Origin: Paludibacteraceae bacterium
Lineage (GTDB): Bacteria; Bacteroidota; Bacteroidia; Bacteroidales; Paludibacteraceae
NCBI GenBank assembly: GCA_017560605.1
Contig: JAFZEQ010000075.1
Location: 1-24,906, forward strand
Reading direction: 5' to 3'
DNA length: 24,906 nt
Position numbers and translations under genes: made by a program. This document shows positions 16,616-23,500 of this stretch, in pieces. Numbering within the stretch: position 1 is the stretch's first letter; every line of letters begins with the position of its first letter. The notes beneath the pieces were generated by a model. The model made no database searches, was not told where the DNA came from, and was given only the letters and a program-made list of their open reading frames with translations.

Positions 16616-17254
16616 TTATGTATTCAATTCAAACTTCACACCTTGTGCACCATTCAAAAGTTCGTAGGTACGCAAGAGGTTGGATTCATAAATATGCACA
16701 TTGCCCAGGAACAAAGTAATGGACTTCAAAGGCAAATCAATTTGACGCGCCATCAAATAGAGATGGTAGATGTCAGCAGGCAGCCCTAAATTAGCATCTG
16801 AGCTACGTTGGTAGGCACTCAATACCAACATACCATCCTCAATCTGAAACTGCACCAGAGACAAACAAGGTTGCTGATTAGTCTCTACATTCGTTTCACC
16901 TAAGAACAGCACATAGTTCTTACTATTCTTCTTCTCTGCGTTGATCTTCTTGATGAGTTTGGGCAAACGCTTGAAGTAGGTCGGATAACTGTTTTTGAGT
17001 TGCTCACCACAATAGTCCCACCAAGTTATTCCCTCCTGACGATATTGCTCAGTAGATGTGATTCCTGCTTGGAACATACTCAACTCCGTTTTGAGCTTCT
17101 TGCGTGCAATGCCGTGCGTCTCGAAGATGTCGAGCAAGTCAGCAGGTGTGAGGTGCAGCGCCTCGTTGGTTAGATACTTTATGCCGCCCTTCTTATTGGT
17201 CTGTGTGCGTCCGTCAGACATAATCTTGTCCAACATTTGATAGTAAAGATTCAT
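16616..17254 (-). CDS. Thymidylate-synthase-superfamily protein, short, Asp at the Asn177 position
   Basis: 212 residues. It aligns with ThyA along most of its length: YYQMLDKIMSDGRTQTNKKG matches the ThyA N-terminus, TELSMFQAGIT the ThyA ELLWFLQGDT, and YQRSSDANLGLP ... VHIYESN the nucleotide-binding half. The catalytic Cys130 (QQPCLSLVQF), Arg150 (QRSSD) and His187/Tyr189 are kept, and the Cys-to-Arg spacing (20) equals that of E. coli C146-R166. Departures: E. coli His147 is Leu131, Asn177 is Asp161, and the last ~50 residues of ThyA are absent. In this family the Asn chooses dUMP and Asp is found in dCMP hydroxymethylases, so a (d)CMP methyl- or hydroxymethyltransferase is my inference; a non-catalytic nucleotide binder is possible. 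Same strand as the RT upstream, with no evident promoter of its own. ATG preceded by AGGAAAGGAA. Confidence 0.85.
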   Translation of the reverse strand: MNLYYQMLDKIMSDGRTQTNKKGGIKYLTNEALHLTPADLLDIFETHGIARKKLKTELSMFQAGITSTEQYRQEGITWWDYCGEQLKNSYPTYFKRLPKLIKKINAEKKNSKNYVLFLGETNVETNQQPCLSLVQFQIEDGMLVLSAYQRSSDANLGLPADIYHLYLMARQIDLPLKSITLFLGNVHIYESNLLRTYELLNGAQGVKFELNT

Positions 17255-17280
17255 AAAAAATTCCTTTCCTGTTCAAAAAA

Positions 17281-17312
17281 TTTGGTTATTTCAAAAAATT
17301 GTAGTAATTTTG
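17281..17312 (+). promoter_or_regulatory. Promoter of the structured RNA
   Basis: TTTG (17281-17284), 20-nt spacer, then TAATTTTG (17305-17312), the same layout and almost the same boxes as the Sel1 promoter. Transcription should start within a few bases of the first helix at 17317. Confidence 0.85.
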
Positions 17313-17316
17313 CGGC

Positions 17317-17518
17317 CTCTCTGACTCTGCAAGGTAATTGCAGGACATAACAAGCCACACCCATCGAATGGATGGGAACAGGCAAAAGAAGCGACATCAC
17401 CGCTCCATGGGCACGCATAGTGTCCTCGGTAGCGGTGATGTCGCTGGTAAGTGTGGAGATTAGAAGGTCAGAGAGCTAATCTGCACAGCCGAGGGCGCTT
17501 TTTTTACGCCCTCTCGGC
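17317..17518 (+). ncRNA. Structured RNA between the RT and TS-like genes, class unknown
   Basis: About 200 nt, GC-richer than its surroundings. Helices read from the sequence: CTGCAA/TTGCAG (17327-17332/17338-17343), CCATC/GATGG (17361-17365/17371-17375), CCACAC/GTGTGG (17355-17360/17451-17456), a 14-bp helix GCGACATCACCGCT (17391-17404) with 17431-17444, topped by GGGCAC/GTGTCC (17409-17414/17420-17425). AGATTAG/CTAATCT (17457-17463/17476-17482) holds in its loop GTCAGAGAG (17467-17475), complementary to the 5' end CTCTCTGAC (17317-17325): a long-range pseudoknot. A last hairpin, GCCGAGGGCG with CGCCCTCTCGGC, spans 17488-17518. The GGGCAC/GTGTCC helix uses a G-U pair that would be A-C on the other strand, which with the promoter favours plus. 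It lacks the core motifs of RNase P, tmRNA or SRP RNA that I know. A 6S-like RNA or an RT-associated RNA are the alternatives. Confidence 0.72.
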
Positions 17519-17525
17519 AAGCGGC

Positions 17526-18821
17526 TTATTCGTATGCAATGTAACTTTTAATCTGCTTGATAGTCGCAACGAAAGGCATTACATCTCTGTCACGCTCCAA
17601 ACGGCTTTTCATTACATCGCTTCTGGTGATAAACATTCGGTAGTCTTCAGGATTATCAGGATAACCAAACTTGACAACCAACTTCTCTTCACCACGAATA
17701 GTGGTTGTGAGGAAGTCAAAAAACACAATGTCCTTACCAAACAGGTCTTTGATACTGACACGTTTCTCTTTTGGTAGTCCGAACCAGTTTTCGGATTCCC
17801 TGATCTCTGAAAGTCTCTTGTATTCCATATTATTTTCGAATAAGTATATTTTGTCTTTCAGCGTTGTTCGTAGCAAGTGACGGCAATCGCCATGTTTGCA
17901 CCAGCCAAAATAGCTTGCCCACTTGCGTTTGAAAGTCTCATCATCTACTCCTTGTTTCGTGAGTGTCCTCGCACGCTTCTGCATAGCCTGTTTGATACGT
18001 TTACGTAGCTGCGTATGCGTGGGATAGAACTTGTACCCAATGAAGTCAATACCAGTCTCTACAGGCGCAATGCGCCAATTGTTCTTGACAGATAGTTTGA
18101 TTTCATTGAGTTCAATAGTTATGCGTTCCAAGGCTTCTTTTGCCATTTCCTTGGTAGGCACGACCATCACAATATCGTCCATATAGCGAAAGTAGTACTT
18201 GATATGTTGTACTTCTTTCGCCCAATGGTCGATTTTCGCCATGATTAAGTTCGCAAGATACTGACTTGGATAGACACCAATTGCAAGACCTTCCTCGTGT
18301 ACATCAATGATAGCATCAAGCATCTTGAGTGTCTTAGGGCATTTGATTGCCCTTCGAACAGCATTCTTGCAAACATCATGGTCAATAGAGGGGTAGAATT
18401 TTCGGCAGTCAATTTGGAGAAAATACCATTGCGGGTGATTGGCCAATACCCGCTTTAGTTTATCGGCTGCCATTGTGATACCACGCCCTTTGATAGAACC
18501 GTAAGCGTCAACCGTTAATTTCTCCAGGATTATCGGTTTTACTACGTTCATCACGCAGTGGTGTAGAATCTTGTCAGGATAAAAAGGAGAATGGTGGATA
18601 TTCCTCTCCTTTGGCTCATAGACAGTGAAGTACTTTAGAAAGCTGAAATGGTATGTTTCGTTGATGAGTGAGGCTTGAAGTTCATCCAACAGGTGCTGCC
18701 TATCGTCAATGAAACGCTGGCGCTCGCGCGTCAGTTTCTTGCCCTTTAGTGCATTATCAGCCGCCAACTCTATATTGGCGCGATCGCACACTTTGTCCCA
18801 TAAATTACCATACCTTTTCAT
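17526..18821 (-). CDS. Reverse transcriptase (YMDD) with extra C-terminal domain
   Basis: 431 residues. RT core: MKRYGNLWDKVCD start, PDKILHHCVMN, AYGSIKGRGI, motif A QIDCRKFYPSIDHD (Asp138), IGVYPSQYLANL (181-192), motif C YMDD (213-216), thumb side GIDFIGYKF (257-265) and SYFGWCKHGDCRHLL. The catalytic aspartates are intact. No maturase X/HNH domain and no retron-type features are seen, so it is neither a normal group II intron RT nor an evident retron. The order of motifs and the IGxxxSQ box resemble RTs of diversity-generating retroelements and related stand-alone bacterial RTs. Residues ~340-431 (KRVSIKDLFGKDIVFFDF, FITRSDVMKSRLE, MPFVATIKQIKSYI) form an additional domain of unknown role. 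It is read toward the structured RNA and the TS-like gene. No good promoter of its own was found in the ~90 nt before the ATG. Confidence 0.93.
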   Translation of the reverse strand: MKRYGNLWDKVCDRANIELAADNALKGKKLTRERQRFIDDRQHLLDELQASLINETYHFSFLKYFTVYEPKERNIHHSPFYPDKILHHCVMNVVKPIILEKLTVDAYGSIKGRGITMAADKLKRVLANHPQWYFLQIDCRKFYPSIDHDVCKNAVRRAIKCPKTLKMLDAIIDVHEEGLAIGVYPSQYLANLIMAKIDHWAKEVQHIKYYFRYMDDIVMVVPTKEMAKEALERITIELNEIKLSVKNNWRIAPVETGIDFIGYKFYPTHTQLRKRIKQAMQKRARTLTKQGVDDETFKRKWASYFGWCKHGDCRHLLRTTLKDKIYLFENNMEYKRLSEIRESENWFGLPKEKRVSIKDLFGKDIVFFDFLTTTIRGEEKLVVKFGYPDNPEDYRMFITRSDVMKSRLERDRDVMPFVATIKQIKSYIAYE

Positions 18822-18914
18822 GGTCTGCTTTTTCTTACCAATTTTCGGTTGCCCTACTCACAAGTTTACCGTTGTTTATGTTCTGCCGTTTTCGTATTAT
18901 TATCATTCGAAAGT
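18822..18914 (-). other. Segment between RT and repressor; adenine-rich on the RT strand
   Basis: Read on the RT strand this stretch is rich in AAN codon-like runs (for example AACATAAACAACGGTAAAC, about 18880-18862). A diversity-generating retroelement keeps an adenine-rich template repeat in such a position, but I see no matching variable repeat in the window. It also covers the point where the S24 repressor loses its normal N-terminus, so it may be a junction. Confidence 0.3.
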
Positions 18915-19535
18915 ATGATAGGATCTTCTGATGGTAAGATCGCTAAGTTTATCGCCTCTAATTCCTCATTAAAGAGTGATACACTTACTAATATTATGGA
19001 AGTATTTCCACATTTGTCTATAAATTGGCTCCTAACAGGTGAGAGGGAAATGCTATTATCGTCCCCTGATAAACACGAAGGAACTACGAAGGAACTACGA
19101 AGGAACTACGAAGGAACTACAGACCTATCCAATGCTAGTATTCCACTTATTCCGGTGGACGCGGTGGCTGGATTCAACGGAATAGACTCACCTACCATAC
19201 ACATACAGGACTGCCAACGCTATCTGGTACCAGAATTTCAGCAACTCAATGCAGAATTTATGATACGCGTGAGTGGATCCAGTATGTACCCTAAGTATTC
19301 AAGTGGTGACATCCTGGCATGTCGCAAACTAACCTCGTACAACTTCATTCAGTGGGGCAAGATCTATGTGATTGACTCCGAACAGGGCGCAATGGTTAAA
19401 CGCCTCTTCCCTTGTGATGAGCAACCTGATTGCGTCACATGTAAGTCGGACAACCCTAACTATCCGCCGTTCAAATTGCCTACAACGGAGATACGATCCT
19501 TGTCTATTGTGCTTGGATCAATACGATTTGAGTAG
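18915..19535 (+). CDS. S24 (LexA/CI-like) repressor with truncated HTH
   Basis: Phage-type or SOS-type repressor expected to self-cleave when RecA filaments form. 206 residues from the ATG at 18915. The frame is open back to a TTG at 18849, but that extension (RCLCSAVFVLLSF) does not look like an HTH. What remains of the HTH is MIGSSDGKIAKFIASNSSLK and the trailing SINWLLTGEREML. Relatives have about 20 more residues (helices 1-2) before FESMIGSSDG, so the DNA-binding domain is incomplete. The C-terminal S24 peptidase is intact: Ser123 in VSGSSMYPKYSSGD, Lys162 in GAMVKRLFP. The inter-domain linker is encoded by a four-copy 11-bp repeat. Divergent from the RT (start codons 93 bp apart). It may be a functional fragment, a pseudogene left by insertion of the RT module, or the current product of a phase-variable locus. 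Confidence 0.82.
   Translation: MIGSSDGKIAKFIASNSSLKSDTLTNIMEVFPHLSINWLLTGEREMLLSSPDKHEGTTKELRRNYEGTTDLSNASIPLIPVDAVAGFNGIDSPTIHIQDCQRYLVPEFQQLNAEFMIRVSGSSMYPKYSSGDILACRKLTSYNFIQWGKIYVIDSEQGAMVKRLFPCDEQPDCVTCKSDNPNYPPFKLPTTEIRSLSIVLGSIRFE
19077..19120 (+). repeat. Four-copy 11-bp tandem repeat in the repressor linker
   Basis: GAAGGAACTAC occurs four times head to tail with no mismatch (19077, 19088, 19099, 19110). Eleven is not a multiple of three, so gain or loss of one or two copies shifts the S24 domain out of frame. Confidence 0.95.
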
Positions 19536-19556
19536 TTTTTCGTGCGTATATAGTAT

Positions 19557-19591
19557 AGGTGCAGCTCTTTTGGGGCTGCACCTTTCATTTT
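19557..19591 (+). terminator. Terminator of the S24 repressor gene
   Basis: AGGTGCAGC (19557-19565) pairs with GCTGCACCT (19575-19583), 9-nt loop, then TTCATTTT. It starts 22 nt after the stop codon. Confidence 0.85.
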
Positions 19592-19696
19592 ACCCTAAAA
19601 ATGGGTATTTTTCACCAAAAATAGACCTTTCAAGCAGGCAAAAATCGTTAATATGCTGAATATCTGCGTTTTAGGTTGATTTTTCTTGCAAAAAAA

Positions 19697-19809
19697 GGTA
19701 CTTAAAGGGGTAGATTCGCGTGTTTTTTGGTGCATTAAAGGTTTTTTATAGAAACACTTTTGGTACATTAAAGGGGTCTATACTCGCACAATATGGTGCA
19801 TAAAGGGGG
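19697..19809 (+). repeat. Four direct repeats at ~33-bp spacing (GGTRCATTAAAGGGG)
   Basis: GGTACTTAAAGGGG at 19697, GGTGCATTAAAGG at 19729, GGTACATTAAAGGGG at 19762, GGTGCATAAAGGGGG at 19795. Start spacings are 32, 33 and 33 bp, about three helical turns. The intervening 18-20 nt are not conserved apart from a loose CTCGCAC/TTCGCGT match. Confidence 0.85.
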
Positions 19810-19838
19810 CGATTCAATAGGGGGTAAATACAAGTTTT

Positions 19839-19887
19839 GTCACACCGATTGTCACACCAATTCGTCACACCAATTGTCACACCGATA
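19839..19887 (+). repeat. Four 12-bp tandem repeats (GTCACACCRATT)
   Basis: GTCACACC begins at 19839, 19851, 19864 and 19876, each followed by GAT or AAT. Periods are 12, 13 and 12 bp. The array starts 29 bp after the 33-bp-spaced array. Confidence 0.9.
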
Positions 19888-19919
19888 CGAAAAAAGGGGC
19901 ATTTTTTCCCATCGATTAG

Positions 19920-19958
19920 CACCCTCTAAATAGTGGTTTAAGACCACTTTTAAGGGTG
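19920..19958. repeat. Nested inverted repeats
   Basis: Outer arms CACCCT (19920-19925) / AGGGTG (19953-19958) enclose inner arms AGTGGT (19932-19937) / ACCACT (19943-19948). It could form a hairpin in RNA or a cruciform; there is no strong T-run after it. Confidence 0.6.
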
Positions 19959-20158
19959 TTTTACGACCAATTAAATGCCCTTTAATGGGCTGCTTTTGTC
20001 CTGTAATTGTCTCATATTTGTCTTATTGATGACCACCATTTTCGTGACCTTACGAAATAGCTCTCTCTGGACGCTTTTGCGTTTTTCCTTATTACTTTAC
20101 TATTGGTTATGTAAAAGTGTCTTAAATGCATTAAAATGAGCCATTTAGACCGTTTTAT

Positions 20159-20186
20159 CGTGCGCGCGTATATATGCGTGTGTGCA
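20159..20186. other. 28-nt alternating purine-pyrimidine tract
   Basis: Every base from 20159 to 20186 alternates pyrimidine and purine (CG, TG and TA steps, with a run of CGCGCG). Such tracts are prone to adopt left-handed DNA under negative supercoiling. Confidence 0.9.
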
Positions 20187-20312
20187 GGCTATATAATATG
20201 GAGATGCAGCGTGGTCTTTTTGTGCCGTTTTTGAGAGGTCTTTGAGGTCAATTTTGGCATCTTTTACCGATGTATGCACCACGGCTGCCAGATGAATGTG
20301 AAGTGCGTGCAC

Positions 20313-20336
20313 AAAAAAAGGAGGCGTTAAACCTCC
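20313..20336 (-). terminator. Minus-strand terminator in the gene-free region
   Basis: On the minus strand GGAGG (20336-20332), 7-nt loop, CCTCC (20324-20320), then seven T (20319-20313). The stem is short but the U-tract is strong. It lies about 225 nt beyond the stop of the GDPD protein, so it either ends a long 3' untranslated region or a small RNA. Confidence 0.6.
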
Positions 20337-20350
20337 CCATGCAACGTAAA

Positions 20351-20378
20351 TGCACCGTTATGCACCATTATTGCACCT
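20351..20378. repeat. Three clustered TGCACC repeats
   Basis: TGCACCGTTA (20351-20360), TGCACCATTA (20361-20370) and TGCACC (20372-20377) are adjacent. Two more copies lie nearby at about 20275 and 20442. Confidence 0.7.
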
Positions 20379-20509
20379 TTCATTTTATCATTAAATATCG
20401 CATAACTACCTAACAATCAGTCAAAAGGGTATTTTATGCTATGCACCTTTCATTTTCCTGCCCATATATAAAACTTATGATAATGCTATATTAGTTATAC
20501 TTATACAAT

Positions 20510-20536
20510 AGGGGCATGCATTGAATGCACGCCCCT
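20510..20536 (-). terminator. Hairpin after the GDPD protein gene
   Basis: AGGGGC (20510-20515) / GCCCCT (20531-20536) and TGCAT/ATGCA inside, with one A-C mismatch and a 3-nt loop. It lies 26 nt past the stop codon on the minus strand. The U-tract is poor, so termination may be incomplete. Confidence 0.6.
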
Positions 20537-20561
20537 AATTGAAACCTATCGTTTAATAAGA

Positions 20562-23500
20562 TTATTTTACTTGTGCGCCGATAGCATTGTATGCTTTGCC
20601 GTCACGAATGATAACAAGTTGACCATCAAGGATTTGTTTCTTGATATCAGCAGCTGAATTGTTAACATTATCTAAATCTGTTGTAGTAGAATCGGTTTTG
20701 AATTTAGCTACGATATTTCTATTGGTATCGGTAACTGTAAATGTGTATAGAGCCTCAGTAGTGAGCAATTCTTCATTCTCGTACCAACCTAAGAAAGTAG
20801 ATTGTTCAGCAGTTGCAGCCTCTATAGTAACCACAGAGCCGATAAGCAGTTTAGTAGAGAGCGATGTGAGAGTGTCTGTCTTCTCGCCATAACCATTGTC
20901 ATAGGTGATATACAATAGACCGCCTAGCACATTGTCTACACTAGCATTCATTTCGCTTCTAACTTTAGCAAAACGAGCTGTAACTGATTGTTTGAACTCT
21001 TCAGGATGCTCCATTGTCCAAGGATCATCGGTGTAAACAGTAGGATTGTTCCACCATCCAATGAGTTCGTATCCGCTGTTAGGAATTGATGTGAAAGTCA
21101 CTGGGTCGCTAGTTACTACCAAACCTTTCTTGTAGCCATCTACTTCGTGGGTATATACTTGGCCGCCACTATGAGCCATAGTGAATACTCCACCTAGGTT
21201 GCTGTCTTTCCATACATACTTGCCAGCCTCTTCGTCATAAACATATGTCTGTGCACGCACATCTTTCTTAACGGTGAAGGTGAATCTAGCCGCTATGTTC
21301 TTGGTTTCTGCAGGTGCGGTACAAGTATATACTAAATCGCTGCTAACCAAGGTGTTGCTATCATACCAACCTAAGAATTCAGAGCCCTCATCTGGCATAG
21401 CGGTAAAGACGAGATCTGAGCCGATAAGCAGTTTAGTAGAGAGTGATGTGAGGGTGTCGGTTTTAGCACCTAATCCATTGTCATAGGTAACGGCAATCTT
21501 ACCACCTTTGCCACGTTCTACGCTAGCATTTAAATCGCTACGAATTTTAGCAAAACGTGCAGTAACTGACTCATCGTAATTAGCAGGGTTCTCCATCACC
21601 CAAGGGTTGTCGGTGAAGACGCCCATATGATTGTTCCACCAACCTATGAACTCGTATCCATAGTTTGCAGTTGCCTCGAAGGTTGCTGGATCGGTAGTCA
21701 TAGGAAGATCTTTTAAGTAACTGAGGTTCTCGTGGATATACACTTCACCAGCACTATGTCTAATAGTGAATACACCACCCTCGTTGCTATCTTTCCATAC
21801 ATATTTTGCTTTGGCTTCGTCGTATACATATGTTTGGGTACGCACATCTTTTCTAGCACCTTTCATAAACTTAACGGTGATGGTTCTAGCGTTGCTAGGT
21901 GTAGAGTATTTGTATACAGGACCAGTGCATACCATGGTGCTACCATCGTACCAACCATCTACAGAATAACCTTCATCTGGTGTAGCAGTCAAAATGGTGG
22001 TAGCGGTGTAAGCAGATACTACAGATGTAGTGCCATTAGTAACTGATGTGGTTACGGCAGCAGAGGTGTTAGCACCTGTTAGCTTGTAGGTTGAAACAGC
22101 CACTTTACCTCCGGCTTCAGCTACGATCGTTTGTGTGTAGTTGAGGTCGGTGTATGCGCTGACGGTCTTCTTGGTCATTGCTGCATCGTTGCCGCTACCA
22201 GGTGTGAAGACGTTTACACCTGCGAGTAGGTTTTCTTGTAGTCCCGTACGATTATTCGCATACTTAATACGGTTAGCAATACGGTTTTGGTTAGAGTTGG
22301 AGTTTTTAGCCGCATCGGTTTTGTTATTCGCGAAAGATGATGTCTCATCGTATACCCATTGACTCTCAGAGCCGCCGGTTACAGGGATAGTCTTGCTTTC
22401 GTCCCAGTTAGCACCATTACCGATAAAGCCGTAATGGGTATAACCATACTCCTTATTATTGAGGTTGAAGTATGTGAGTTTAGTACCTGGAATAGTAGCG
22501 GTGGTAGGAGCTGTAGCATGGGTGTAAATATCTTTACCTGTGAGCAATTGCACATCCTTCCAATCGCCCGTGTTAGCAAAGTACATAGTCACATTGTTGG
22601 TTTTAGGCAAGTAGTATGCCCAGTACCATACGTCCCACCAACCCTCTTTGTTACAGAGGAGATTCTTGCCATTGGTAGGAATCTTCTCTGGAGTTGGTAT
22701 TTGAGCAGAGTTAGTGAATTTAGGAACAGTATTGCTATTGGTGATGGTAGCTCCTGCACTAGCATATTTCCACGCATTGTAGTTAGCCTCAGTGGCTGTG
22801 GTTGAATTGAGACGATATGTGATTACGCCGTCGTAACCAGTAGGAACATCGATCGCAATGAAGCGTGAAGATGCTAGTTGAGCATTGTCCTTGGTCTTGG
22901 AGTAATCAAGGTAGATATTTGCTTTATATGGACCGTGCACAGAAGCAGACATACGGCTATTCTTTGCCCAATATACGCTACCCCATCCGCCTTCTTTACC
23001 TTCGGTAGTTTGATTGGTATAACCTTTGGCGAAGTTGGTTGTAGAAGGACGGTAGTAGATCGTAGTCTTGGTGGTTGGCACGTTAGGGTCGGTACCAGAA
23101 AGATCAGCTATATCCTTAAGTTTGAGGTCGTCGGATGTTACAAAGTTAGCACCATAGCTTGCATAGGTCTTGTAGTCAGAAGCTGAATTGACGGTCCACA
23201 AAGACACTCTCAAACCTGCGTTTTTAGCCTGAGTAACAAGCGATTGGGTTACATAGTTGCTTGAGTTGTAGTAGTAGCAAGAAGAGATGTCGCAACCATT
23301 AGTTTTGCACCAAGAGATATTGTCTGATGATAGATAGTTAACCAAGTATTGGCATCTTAGTCGTGGATAGTTTTGACGCACATGAAGAATAGAGTTTTTC
23401 ATAGAGGTCAAGATAACTGCCTTATCTACCAATCCGTATTTCTCGATCAGTGCGTAAAGTCCTGCGAAGTTAGACATATCATTGTTATTGATACCACTCG

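Larger units (their letters stand above)
19592..20509. other. 0.9-kb gene-free region dense in direct repeats
   Basis: No protein gene can be supported. The region holds two ordered repeat arrays (19697-19809 and 19839-19887), a nested hairpin (19920-19958), GCCC/GGGC (19977-19990), a 28-nt alternating purine-pyrimidine tract (20159-20186), a minus-strand terminator (20313-20336), and many copies of TGCACC or GGTGCA. GCACCTTTCATTTT itself appears at 20373-20386 and 20443-20456 and once in the terminator just left (19578-19591). The density of iteron-like repeats beside a CI-like repressor suggests an origin or control region of an integrated element (inference); no Rep, integrase or relaxase gene is seen. 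Confidence 0.6.

Noticed and set aside
17317..17518. Structured RNA as RNase P RNA, tmRNA or SRP RNA
   Set aside because: The conserved core sequences I know (GAGGAAAGTC block, tRNA-Ala-like ends, GGAAGG apical motif) are absent. 6S RNA could not be excluded by eye.
17488..17518. Hairpin between RT and RNA as a standard terminator
   Set aside because: The T-run is in the loop rather than after the stem on either strand.
17255..17525. Structured element as a minus-strand riboswitch of the TS-like gene
   Set aside because: A good promoter and a G-U pair favour the plus strand, and I recognise no THF or other riboswitch core. Not fully excluded.
17526..18821. RT as a group II intron maturase or retron
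   Set aside because: No maturase X/HNH domain, no recognisable intron domain V nearby, and no retron-type msr-msd immediately upstream of the RT on its own strand.
19697..19809. Could the 33-bp-spaced repeats be a CRISPR array?
   Set aside because: The conserved part is only ~14 nt and varies between units, the intervals are 18-20 nt, and no cas gene is present. Iteron-like is a better description.
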